The position numbers and the translations under genes are program-made. Below the pieces are notes generated by a model. It was given only the letters and a program-made list of their open reading frames with translations. It was not told where the DNA came from and ran no database searches. Source: Pseudomonas putida (GTDB taxonomy: Bacteria; Pseudomonadota; Gammaproteobacteria; Pseudomonadales; Pseudomonadaceae). From it: 64,000 nucleotides of DNA. This document shows positions 56,776 to 64,000 of this stretch, piece after piece (the stretch's first letter is position 1; every line of letters begins with the position of its first letter). The stretch covers positions 558,001-622,000 of the forward strand of contig NZ_CP113097.1 of the NCBI RefSeq assembly GCF_026625125.1. Direction: 5' to 3'.

Positions 56776-57666
56776 ATGGCCGAGCAGTGGAACCTTGAGC
56801 AGTTGCGAACCTTTGCGCGTGTCGTCGAACTGCGCTCCTTTTCTGCCGTTGCCCGCGAGCAGGGCAAAGCGCAATCCGCCGTCAGCACTGCCATTGCCAT
56901 GCTCGAAGCGGACCTGGGCGTCACGTTGTTCGAGCGCAGCAGCGGCCGCCAGCCCAGGCTGACCGAAAACGGCACTGCGCTGCTGGAGGATGCCCGCGAA
57001 CTGCTGCGCCAGTGCGAACGGCTCGATGGCCGCGCGCTGGCCCTGATGCGTGGCCAGGAAGCGTTGCTGCGGGTGGCGCAGGATGAAGCCATGCCGTATC
57101 AACCGGTGATCGACAGCCTCGACGAACTGGCCAGCCATTACCCTTTTCTGGAAGTTCAACTGGCCAGCGGTGCCCAAGGTGATGTGGCGCGCAAGCTGGT
57201 GGAGCGGCGTGCAGACCTGGGTTTGTTTTTCCACCATGAAAGCATGCCTGCCTCATTGGAACGGCGTGCACTGGGCAGCGTGGAGATGGTCACGGTGTGC
57301 GCGGTGGACCATCCATTGGCGCGGGAAAGCCGCGTGACACGCCAGCAGTTGGCACGTTACCGCCAGTTGCTGATCACCCCACAGCAAAGTGGCTACCCAG
57401 GCGGCGAAGCGATCAGCCCGCAGGTATGGCGCGCCGACAGCTTCTACGCCATGGCCGAGCTGCTGATGCGCGGGCTGGGCTGGGCGTGGCTGCCGCGCCA
57501 TGTGGTGCAATACCCGACCTACCAGGCGCATATGGTCGAGCTCGCCAGCGAATGGCGGCCACCGGCCTTGGTCGTCGAACTGGCCTGGCGCCGTGACGAA
57601 CCTCTGGGGCCCGCCGCGCAGTGGCTGGCCGAGCGCTTTGCGGTGCACTTGCGCGCGATCGGGTAA
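56776..57666 (+). CDS. LysR-family transcriptional regulator
   Basis: 296 residues from ATG 56776. The N-terminal winged helix WNLEQLRTFARVVELRSF and AVSTAIAMLEADLGVTLFER is standard; the C-terminal periplasmic-binding-like effector domain runs from about residue 90. It is divergent from the SMR transporter and followed 11 bases after its stop by waaA. Autorepression is suggested by the LysR box that overlaps its own ribosome binding site. The inducer is unknown; a quaternary ammonium compound is a guess based on context. Confidence 0.88.
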   Translation: MAEQWNLEQLRTFARVVELRSFSAVAREQGKAQSAVSTAIAMLEADLGVTLFERSSGRQPRLTENGTALLEDARELLRQCERLDGRALALMRGQEALLRVAQDEAMPYQPVIDSLDELASHYPFLEVQLASGAQGDVARKLVERRADLGLFFHHESMPASLERRALGSVEMVTVCAVDHPLARESRVTRQQLARYRQLLITPQQSGYPGGEAISPQVWRADSFYAMAELLMRGLGWAWLPRHVVQYPTYQAHMVELASEWRPPALVVELAWRRDEPLGPAAQWLAERFAVHLRAIG

Positions 57667-57677
57667 ACTTCGCCGCC

Positions 57678-58949
57678 ATGAACAGAACTCTCTATACCCT
57701 GTTGTTCCACCTGGGCCTGCCGCTGGTAGCGCTGCGCCTTTACCTGCGTGCACGCAAGGCTCCGGCCTACCGCCAGCGTATCGGCGAACGCTTCGCCCGC
57801 AACCTGCCGGCGATGCGCCAGGGTGGCATCTGGGTTCATGCCGTTTCGGTCGGTGAAAGCATTGCCGCCGCGCCTATGGTGCGCGCGTTGCTCAAGGCCT
57901 ACCCGGACCTGCCGGTCACCCTCACCTGCATGACCCCCACCGGCTCCGAGCGCATTCGCGCGCTCTTCGCCGATGAACCGCGCATCCAGCATTGCTACCT
58001 GCCTTATGACCTGCCGTGGGCGGCGGGGCGTTTTCTCGACCATGTGCGCCCGCAGCTGGGTATCATCATGGAAACCGAGCTATGGCCCAACCATATTCAC
58101 CAGTGTGCCAAGCGAGGCATTCCGGTCGCGTTGGCCAATGCACGGTTGTCCGAGCGTTCCGCCCGTGGCTATGCGCGGTTTGCCAGGCTTACCCGGCCGA
58201 TGCTCGCCGAGATGAGCCTGATTGCGGTGCAGACCGAAACCGAGGCGCAACGCTTTCGCGACTTGGGTGCCCGCCCTGAGTGCGTGCAGGTCACAGGTTC
58301 GATCAAGTTCGACCTGAAGGTCGATGATCAGCTTTTGCCGCGTGCCAGGGCACTGCGTGAGCAGTGGAGCGCGGGGGAGCGGCCGGTGTGGATTGCGGCC
58401 AGTACCCATGAGGGTGAGGACGCACTGATCCTGCAGGCTCATCAACAGTTGCTGCAGGTGCATGGCGACGCGCTGCTGGTCCTGGTGCCGCGCCACCCCG
58501 AGCGTTTCGATGCAGTGCACGCCTTGTGCAGCGCGCAGTTCGCTACCGTTCGCCGTTCTGCCGCGACTGCGGTCGATGCCCAGACCCGCGTGTTGCTTGG
58601 CGATACCATGGGTGAGCTGCTGTTCCTCTACGCATTGGCCGACATCGCTTTCGTCGGCGGCAGCCTGGTCGCCACTGGCGGCCACAACCCACTGGAGCCG
58701 GCAGCGCTGGCGCTGCCAGTGATCATGGGGCCGCATGTGTTCAACTTCCTCGAAATCAGCGCGATGTTGCGCGATGCCGGGGCGCTGCAGCAGGTGGACG
58801 ATGCCCAAGGGTTGGCGGTGGTCGTGCGGCAGTTGATCGAGCTGCCGCAGGAGGCCCAGCGCATGGGTGAGGCGGGCAGGGCGGTGATGCAGGCCAATCA
58901 GGGCGCCTTGCAGCGCTTGCTGGAGGGGCTGGGGCGGTTGATCCGCTGA
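57678..58949 (+). CDS. waaA: 3-deoxy-D-manno-octulosonic acid (Kdo) transferase
   Basis: Adds Kdo to lipid IVA, the start of the LPS inner core. 423 residues, against 425 in E. coli. The N-terminal membrane anchor MNRTLYTLLFHLGLPLVALR is followed by IWVHAVSVGESIAAAPMV (the catalytic Glu region), METELWPNHI, WIAASTHEGE, LVPRHPERF, and FVGGSLVATGGHNPLEPAAL. Cytoplasmic face of the inner membrane. It is convergent with the MocR gene, with only 18 bases between them. Confidence 0.95.
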   Translation: MNRTLYTLLFHLGLPLVALRLYLRARKAPAYRQRIGERFARNLPAMRQGGIWVHAVSVGESIAAAPMVRALLKAYPDLPVTLTCMTPTGSERIRALFADEPRIQHCYLPYDLPWAAGRFLDHVRPQLGIIMETELWPNHIHQCAKRGIPVALANARLSERSARGYARFARLTRPMLAEMSLIAVQTETEAQRFRDLGARPECVQVTGSIKFDLKVDDQLLPRARALREQWSAGERPVWIAASTHEGEDALILQAHQQLLQVHGDALLVLVPRHPERFDAVHALCSAQFATVRRSAATAVDAQTRVLLGDTMGELLFLYALADIAFVGGSLVATGGHNPLEPAALALPVIMGPHVFNFLEISAMLRDAGALQQVDDAQGLAVVVRQLIELPQEAQRMGEAGRAVMQANQGALQRLLEGLGRLIR

Positions 58950-58967
58950 ACCGCGCCTGGTGTTTCT

Positions 58968-60356
58968 CTAGTAGAAAAGCCGCGGTTCGGAGGAGTCCAG
59001 TAAGCTTGCGAGTTTGGTCAAGGCGAAACTCAACTCGGCACGGCTTGGCGTCATCAGGGCGATGCGCACGCCACTGCTGGCTGGGCTGCGCTCAGGCTGG
59101 AACTGGCTGCCGCTGACCACGGTTACCCCATTGTTGCGCGCCAGGTTGGCGAACTCATCGCTGGTCCATGGCTCTGGCAGTTCCAGCCAGATATGGAAGC
59201 TGTTCGGCTGGCTGCGCACCTTGTACCTGCCGAGGATTTCCAGCGCCATCAACTGGCGTGCGGCGGCTTCTTCCTGCTGCACTCGCACCAGTTGTTCAGC
59301 CATACCGCTGTTGATCAGGTTGCTGGCCAACTGGGCCATCAGCGGGGACGGCATCCAGACGCTGCTGCGCACCATCGACGACAACCGCGAAAGCGTTTGT
59401 GGCGGCGCGTAGAGGTAGCCGATACGCAGGGCCGGCAGCACGCTCTTGGACAGGCTGGTCAGGTACACCGAGCGCTCAGGTGCGTAGGCGGCCAAGGGTT
59501 TGTAGTCAGGTGCCGGTTCGAGGAAACCGTAGATATCGTCATCCACGATGAACAGGTCGAATTCGCGGGCAATCTGGGCGATAGCCTCGCGACGCGCGTG
59601 CGGCATCACCGAGTTGGTGGGGTTCTGGTGCGTGGTCACACATACCAGCAGCGAAGGGCGGTGCTCCAGGCAGGCAGCCCGCAAAGCCTCTGGAATCAGG
59701 CCGTGCTCGTCCATGGCGACCCCGCGCAAGCGGCGGCCCATGCTGTGGGCCAGGGAAATGATGCCGGGGTAGCAAAGCGACTCGCACAGGATCACATCAT
59801 CGCTTTTTGACAGGCTGCTGATGGCCACCAACAGGCCGTGCTGGGCGCCGGAGGTCAGCACCACCTGTTGCGGGCGAGCTTCAGGCAACCAGCGCTGGAT
59901 CCATGTGGCGCCAGCCTGCTTGTGCGTTGCATGGCCACCGTCGGTAACGTAGTCGAGCACCTGGTCCAGGTCCGGGGACGCCGCCAGCTCGGTGATTGCT
60001 CCGCGCAGCCAGTCGGCCATGTGCGCATCGTTGGGCTTGATGATCGACAGGTCGATCTGGCCGCTTTCCTGCTTGAACGGTGCGGGCCGCGAGGTGGCGG
60101 TGGGGGCAGGCGCCGTCTGTTGCTGCAGGACGAAAGTCCCGCGACCAACCTCACCCACCACCAGGCCCCGCTTGGCCGCTTCGTCATAGGCTCGGCCAAT
60201 GGTGCCAGGGGTCACGTGCAGTGCCTCGGCGAGGTCCTTGAGTGTTGGCAGGCGGTCGCCCGGCGTCAGCCGGCCGTTGCCTATGTCCTGCTCAAGCGCA
60301 TCGGCAATCATCAGGTAGACCGGCTGCGCCAGGTCGCTGTAGTGAGGAACCCACAT
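58968..60356 (-). CDS. MocR-type regulator: GntR winged helix fused to a PLP aminotransferase domain
   Basis: 462 residues from the ATG at 60356. Residues about 8-78 form a GntR winged helix (QPVYLMIADALEQDIGNG, LPTLKDLAEALHVTPGTIGR). A linker leads to a type I aminotransferase fold from about residue 115, with the PLP-binding Lys in YLTSLSKSVLPALRIGY and the DDIYGF segment. MocR proteins use PLP, often with an amino acid, as effector. It is divergent from the 2-oxoglutarate oxygenase gene across a motif-rich gap and is probably the regulator of that gene. The start is not supported by a strong ribosome site. Confidence 0.88.
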   Translation of the reverse strand: MWVPHYSDLAQPVYLMIADALEQDIGNGRLTPGDRLPTLKDLAEALHVTPGTIGRAYDEAAKRGLVVGEVGRGTFVLQQQTAPAPTATSRPAPFKQESGQIDLSIIKPNDAHMADWLRGAITELAASPDLDQVLDYVTDGGHATHKQAGATWIQRWLPEARPQQVVLTSGAQHGLLVAISSLSKSDDVILCESLCYPGIISLAHSMGRRLRGVAMDEHGLIPEALRAACLEHRPSLLVCVTTHQNPTNSVMPHARREAIAQIAREFDLFIVDDDIYGFLEPAPDYKPLAAYAPERSVYLTSLSKSVLPALRIGYLYAPPQTLSRLSSMVRSSVWMPSPLMAQLASNLINSGMAEQLVRVQQEEAAARQLMALEILGRYKVRSQPNSFHIWLELPEPWTSDEFANLARNNGVTVVSGSQFQPERSPASSGVRIALMTPSRAELSFALTKLASLLDSSEPRLFY

Positions 60357-60750
60357 GGAAATGGCACCAAAATTTGCAAGAGCGCGGAAGCCTAGCACGA
60401 AAGTCAGGATCGGAGTAATCGGGTTTTTACGCCGTAAATTGCCTCTATTGATATGACTTCGAGGTTCGTCTCGGTCGGTCCACCAGGCGCCGCTTGAGCA
60501 CTGGCGTCGATGTGATCAAGGGGTGGTACGAAGAAATCTTTTGAAATCAATGAGTTGATTGGATCGACTCAATCGTGATGGCAATCGGCCAATGAAATAA
60601 ATTGAATCGATTCTATTTTTGTAATTACAATGATTGAGTCGATGCAGTGCGGCGATGCCTGGAGCGGTATCGCCCTTTCACATCGCCCAGCTGTGAACGG
60701 ATTCAAAAAAACAAAGACTGCCGCCTCTGCCCGGCTTGGCACGACACCGA
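60357..60750. promoter_or_regulatory. MocR/oxygenase intergenic region with repeated 11-bp motif
   Basis: 394 bases without a gene. Three copies of an 11-bp sequence lie in its middle: ATCGACTCAAT (60563-60573, reverse), ATTGAATCGAT (60601-60611) and ATTGAGTCGAT (60633-60643). The two direct copies are 32 bp apart, three helical turns. A perfect AATCAA-TGAG-TTGATT palindrome is next to the first (60545-60560). The central part is AT-rich against its GC-rich flanks. These are candidate MocR binding sites controlling one or both divergent promoters. Confidence 0.7.
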
Positions 60751-61800
60751 ATGGTCAATGGAATAGCACCCGAAATGGAAAGCGCACACCTGCAACAAGC
60801 AGCCGAGCCTCAGACGTCACTGGAAATCCGCCTGCCCTGGGTTGTCTCCAGCGCCTGGCAAACCTTGCTCAACAACACCCCGCTCGACTTCGAAACCAGC
60901 AAGGAGCTTTACCCGCAACTCAAGGAGCAGGCGCAAGAGGTATTGGGCAAAGCGCTGTGCCAGCAGATACGGGGTTTCGTTGAAGATCCGCAACTGACCA
61001 GCATGATCGTGCGCAACTGCCCACGCGATCGCGATGTACCGCCTACCCCTTACTCCGGTGTGCTCAGCCCACGCAGCACGCCAATTGCCTGCCTGGTCAG
61101 CCTGACCATGCAGCACCTGATGGGTATTCACCCGGTTGTCTACGAGGGTGAAAATGACGGTCGGCTGTTTCGCCACGTAATTCCGGCCCGTACCTCCTCC
61201 AGTCACAAGAGCTCGCATGGCTCGCGGCTGCGGTTTTCCTACCATGTCGACAATCCCGATCTGCCATTGTCTTCCGAGCCGCTGGGGACCGTGTCCTGCT
61301 GCCCGGAATACCTGTCGTTCTTCGGCATGCGCTGCGACCCCCGTATCAGCACCACCTTGGTCAACCTTGATGCCGTGATCGCAGCGCTACCCTTGGCGAC
61401 CGTGCGCGAACTTTGCGACGCTCAATTCGAAATCCGCCGCCCTGACTCGTTCACCGGTAACCGCCGCTGCACTGCCGAGCTGCCGGTGCTGGTGCGTGGC
61501 CATTCAGGCGAGTGGTTGTGCCGCTTCGACAGCGAGAACACCCACGGCCTGAACCTGCGCGCCGAGCAGGCCCTGGCCACCCTGCGCGGGTTGTTGGAGA
61601 CCCGGCGTTTCGATGAGCCACACCTGCTGCTGCCAGGCGATTTCATGATCTTCAAGAACCAGCGTGTGCTGCATGCCCGCGATGGTTTCGAACCCCAGAA
61701 CGACGGCGCTGACCGTTGGCTGCTGCGGGTGTTCGCGGTCAACGACCTGAACCGGGTGCGCTTCGCCCGGGCCGACCACCTGTACGAAGTGCTCTCCTGA
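60751..61800 (+). CDS. Fe(II)/2-oxoglutarate oxygenase, clavaminate synthase-like (AsnO/VioC type)
   Basis: 349 residues if started at ATG 60751; ATG 60775 is equally possible, as neither has a clear ribosome site. The iron ligands are H165 and D167 in FSYHVDNPD and H308 in NQRVLHARDGF, with the 2-oxoglutarate Arg in ADRWLLRVF 14 or 18 residues later. That spacing, together with GNRRC before the distal His, is the pattern of the clavaminate synthase-like group that includes asparagine, arginine and lysine hydroxylases (AsnO, VioC, KDO). It is probably a free amino acid hydroxylase; the substrate is inferred only. It is followed by a TSUP transporter and a YdfG dehydrogenase. Confidence 0.78.
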   Translation: MVNGIAPEMESAHLQQAAEPQTSLEIRLPWVVSSAWQTLLNNTPLDFETSKELYPQLKEQAQEVLGKALCQQIRGFVEDPQLTSMIVRNCPRDRDVPPTPYSGVLSPRSTPIACLVSLTMQHLMGIHPVVYEGENDGRLFRHVIPARTSSSHKSSHGSRLRFSYHVDNPDLPLSSEPLGTVSCCPEYLSFFGMRCDPRISTTLVNLDAVIAALPLATVRELCDAQFEIRRPDSFTGNRRCTAELPVLVRGHSGEWLCRFDSENTHGLNLRAEQALATLRGLLETRRFDEPHLLLPGDFMIFKNQRVLHARDGFEPQNDGADRWLLRVFAVNDLNRVRFARADHLYEVLS

Positions 61801-61831
61801 TTTCTCTTCATTCATCGACGGAATTACTGCT

Positions 61832-62617
61832 ATGGAACTGTTAGGCGCTTACTGGGCGGAACACTGGCTGCTGGCGATCCTGCTGCTGGGCGCCATTGCC
61901 TTTGTCGCGGGCTTCGTGGACAGCATTGCCGGGGGCGGCGGGTTGTTTCTGGTACCAGGGTTTCTGCTGGTGGGCATGCCGCCTCAGGTAGCGCTGGGGC
62001 AGGAGAAACTGGTCAGTACGCTGGGCACGTTGGCGGCCATCCGCAACTTCCTGGCCAACAGCAAGATGGTCTGGCAAGTGGCACTGGTCGGCGTGCCTTT
62101 CTCACTACTCGGCGCCTACCTGGGGGCGCACCTGATCGTGTCGATCTCTCAGGAAACCGTAGGCAAGATCATTCTGGCGTTGATCCCTTTCGGCATCCTG
62201 ATCTTCCTCACCCCCAAGGACCGCCCGATAGAGGAGCGGGAGCTGCCGACGCGGATGCTCTACACCGTCGTGCCATTGACCTGCCTGGCCATCGGCTTCT
62301 ACGACGGCTTCTTCGGCCCAGGCACGGGCAGCATGTTCATCATCGCTTTCCACTACCTGCTGCGTATGGACCTGGTTTCCAGTTCGGCCAACTCCAAGAC
62401 GTTCAACTTCGCCTCCAACATCGGTGCGCTGGTCGCATTCATCATGGCCGGCAAGGTGGTCTACCTGCTGGCGCTGCCCCTGGTGGCTTGCAACATCCTC
62501 GGCAATCACATGGGCAGTGCTCTGGCGCTGCGCAAAGGCAACGACGTGGTGCGCAAGGCGCTGGTGTTTTCGATGTTGTGCCTGTTCACCAGCCTTGGCG
62601 TGAAGTACCTGGTCTGA
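61832..62617 (+). CDS. TSUP-family (TauE/SafE) membrane exporter
   Basis: 261 residues, seven to eight membrane helices. The first half has FVDSIAGGGGLFLVPGFLL and the second GFYDGFFGPGTGSMFIIAFHY, the two glycine-rich repeats of the TauE/SafE family, with the closest character to YfcA. TSUP proteins move sulphur-containing or organic anions, usually outward. It begins 31 bases after the oxygenase gene and is followed by ydfG after 25 bases: a probable operon. Substrate unknown. Confidence 0.85.
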   Translation: MELLGAYWAEHWLLAILLLGAIAFVAGFVDSIAGGGGLFLVPGFLLVGMPPQVALGQEKLVSTLGTLAAIRNFLANSKMVWQVALVGVPFSLLGAYLGAHLIVSISQETVGKIILALIPFGILIFLTPKDRPIEERELPTRMLYTVVPLTCLAIGFYDGFFGPGTGSMFIIAFHYLLRMDLVSSSANSKTFNFASNIGALVAFIMAGKVVYLLALPLVACNILGNHMGSALALRKGNDVVRKALVFSMLCLFTSLGVKYLV

Positions 62618-62642
62618 CATTACCTTCTGGGAGACAAACCTG

Positions 62643-63404
62643 ATGAAAACTGCATTCGTAACCGGCGCCTCTTCAGGCTTTGGCCGGGCCATATGCGCCA
62701 CCCTGGTTGCCAAGGGCTACCGCGTGATCGGGGGCGCCCGCCGTATGGAAAAGCTGCAGGCGCTGGAGCAAGAACTTGGCGACAACTTCATTCCACTGGC
62801 GCTTGATGTGACTGATGGGCAGTCGATCAGCGCAGCGGTGGCGCAGATCAACGAAGCTGCACCGGGCATCGATGTGCTGGTCAACAACGCAGGATTGGCG
62901 CTGGGTATCGAGCGGGCCCAGGCCTGCAGCGCCGAGAACTGGCAGCGCATGATCGACACCAACATCACCGGCCTGGCCATGGTCACCCATGCGGTACTGC
63001 CGCAGATGGTGCAGGCCGACAGCGGCATGATCATCAACATCGGTTCGATTGCCGGCACCTATCCCTACCCGGGCGGCAACGTCTATGGTGCGAGCAAGGC
63101 GTTCGTGCGGCAGTTCAGCCTGAACCTGCGCGCCGATCTGGCAGGGACCCGCGTGCGGGTCAGCAACATCGAGCCAGGGCTGTGTTCCGGGACCGATTTT
63201 TCCGTGGTGCGCCTGAACGGCGACCTCAATGCGGTGGATGCCTTGTACCGCGACGTGCAAGCGATCCTGCCCGAAGACATTGCCGCCACGGTTGCGTGGA
63301 TCGCTGAGCAGCCGCCACACGTGAACATCAACACCCTCGAAATCATGCCGGTGGCGCAGAGCAGTGCGGCCTTGAATGTGGCGCGCAATCTGCCGCCTTG
63401 CTGA
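62643..63404 (+). CDS. ydfG: NADP-dependent 3-hydroxy acid dehydrogenase, YdfG-like SDR
   Basis: 253 residues. Classical SDR: TGASSGFG for the cofactor, NNAGLALG, catalytic Ser in NIGSIAG and Tyr/Lys in VYGASKAFV. The whole sequence from DVLVNNAGLALGIE to NINTLEIMPVAQSS follows E. coli YdfG closely, and IEPGLCSGTDFSVVR is a YdfG mark. That enzyme oxidises the beta-hydroxyl of L-serine, allo-threonine and 3-hydroxyisobutyrate, and reduces malonic semialdehyde in the RutE route. It is downstream of the oxygenase and TSUP genes in the same direction. Confidence 0.9.
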   Translation: MKTAFVTGASSGFGRAICATLVAKGYRVIGGARRMEKLQALEQELGDNFIPLALDVTDGQSISAAVAQINEAAPGIDVLVNNAGLALGIERAQACSAENWQRMIDTNITGLAMVTHAVLPQMVQADSGMIINIGSIAGTYPYPGGNVYGASKAFVRQFSLNLRADLAGTRVRVSNIEPGLCSGTDFSVVRLNGDLNAVDALYRDVQAILPEDIAATVAWIAEQPPHVNINTLEIMPVAQSSAALNVARNLPPC

Positions 63405-63532
63405 CTACGGTCAATCGCACTTTTGGCATTCTTGGCTAGTCTTAACGGTTGGCGGCATCACTTTGCCGCTACCGTGATGACCCGAGGCGCCGGCAAAGCC
63501 CCGAGCGCCCGAAACCTGATCAGGAGTGCACG

Positions 63533-64000
63533 ATGGACCTCAACCGTCGGCAGTTCTTCAAGGTCGCCGCTGTCGGCCTTGGAGGCTCGAGCCTGGCGGC
63601 GTTGGGCATGGCCCCGACGCCGGCCTTCGCCGAGCAGGTGCGCCACTTCAAGCTGGCGCACACCAAGGAAACCCGCAACACCTGCCCCTACTGCTCGGTC
63701 GGCTGCGGCCTGATCCTTTACAGCCAGGGCGATGCGGGCAAGAACGTCAAACAGAACATCATCCATATCGAAGGCGACGCCGACCATCCGGTGAACCGCG
63801 GCACCCTGTGCCCGAAAGGCGCCGGTCTGCTGGACTTCATCCACAGTGAGAGCCGCCTCAAGTACCCCGAAGTGCGCAAGCCGGGTAGCAAGGAGTGGGT
63901 GCGGGTGAGCTGGGACGAGGCACTCGACCGCGTTGCCGAACTGATGAAGCAGGACCGCGACGCCAACTTCATCGAAAAGAACGACCAAGGGCAAACCGTC
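63533..64000 (+). CDS. fdnG: Formate dehydrogenase alpha subunit, N-terminal part (cut by window edge)
   Basis: 156 codons open to the last base. The Tat signal is MDLNRRQFFKVAAVGLGG (RRQFFK), so the enzyme is exported folded. NTCPYCSVGCGL and GTLCPKGAGLL carry the four cysteines of the N-terminal [4Fe-4S] cluster of the molybdopterin oxidoreductases. Formate dehydrogenase-N/O type catalytic subunits have selenocysteine near residue 196, which lies beyond the window. It starts 128 bases after ydfG with CAGGAGTGC upstream; the gap makes a separate promoter likely. Confidence 0.88.
   Translation, partial: MDLNRRQFFKVAAVGLGGSSLAALGMAPTPAFAEQVRHFKLAHTKETRNTCPYCSVGCGLILYSQGDAGKNVKQNIIHIEGDADHPVNRGTLCPKGAGLLDFIHSESRLKYPEVRKPGSKEWVRVSWDEALDRVAELMKQDRDANFIEKNDQGQTV

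Noticed and set aside
60630..60983. 117-residue open frame on the plus strand at the start of the oxygenase gene
   Set aside because: It overlaps the oxygenase in another frame and has no family sequence. The oxygenase frame carries the iron ligands.

Overview
The window is chromosomal DNA of a Pseudomonas from the P. putida group. The evidence is high-GC coding sequence throughout, P. putida-style REP elements between genes, and gene order I recognise from this group: ahcY, metK, tkt-epd-pgk-fba, a CfcR-type c-di-GMP regulator, putA/putP, and an LPS core block running from a wapO-like gene through msbA to hldE and then waaA. Nearly all of it looks like core genome. I see no tRNA, rRNA, CRISPR array, insertion sequence or prophage. 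Both ends cut a gene: ahcY on the left and a formate dehydrogenase alpha subunit on the right.

Layout. 1-11 kb: ahcY with an S-adenosylhomocysteine (SAH) riboswitch in its leader, an acyl-CoA thioesterase, a CPA1 antiporter, EamA and MAPEG membrane proteins, mltA, a lipoprotein-like cytochrome c', two DUF1090 paralogues, ligB, and metK in tandem with an ArsR-methyltransferase fusion that has a perfect 26-bp palindrome upstream. 11-17.5 kb: tkt, epd, pgk, two small lipoproteins and fba. 17.7-28 kb: a REC-PAS-GGDEF-EAL regulator, a YgjP-type metallopeptidase, a winged-helix protein, an orphan periplasmic binding protein, a FUSC membrane protein, an HI0933-type flavoprotein, dbpA and an MdtD-type MFS transporter. 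28-34 kb: an orphan Rhs fragment, a translationally coupled TldD/TldE-like pair and an acyl-CoA dehydrogenase. 34-41 kb: trifunctional putA and putP around a control region carrying seven GTTGCA hexamers, then rlmJ. 41-53 kb: LPS core and inner-membrane export genes (wapO-, wapH-, mig-14-, dnpA- and ssg-like, a membrane-anchored transferase-like protein, a kinase-fold protein, msbA, hldE). 52-59 kb: a protein with a Nudix-like box, an aldo/keto reductase overlapping a flavin oxidoreductase, a lower-GC orphan gene, an SMR transporter divergent from a LysR regulator, and waaA. 59-64 kb: a MocR-type PLP regulator divergent from a 2-oxoglutarate oxygenase, a TSUP exporter and a YdfG-type dehydrogenase, then the start of fdnG.

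How the parts work together. ahcY and metK are two steps of the SAM cycle, each next to its own apparent sensor: an RNA for SAH, and a DNA-binding protein fused to a SAM-binding fold. The tkt-fba run is central carbon metabolism. The wapO-hldE-waaA genes make and export the LPS core. The candidate for an undescribed system is the MocR/oxygenase/exporter/dehydrogenase cluster. Its shared intergenic region carries three copies of an 11-bp motif, and its enzymes could hydroxylate an amino acid and then oxidise the hydroxy product. That pathway is inference only.
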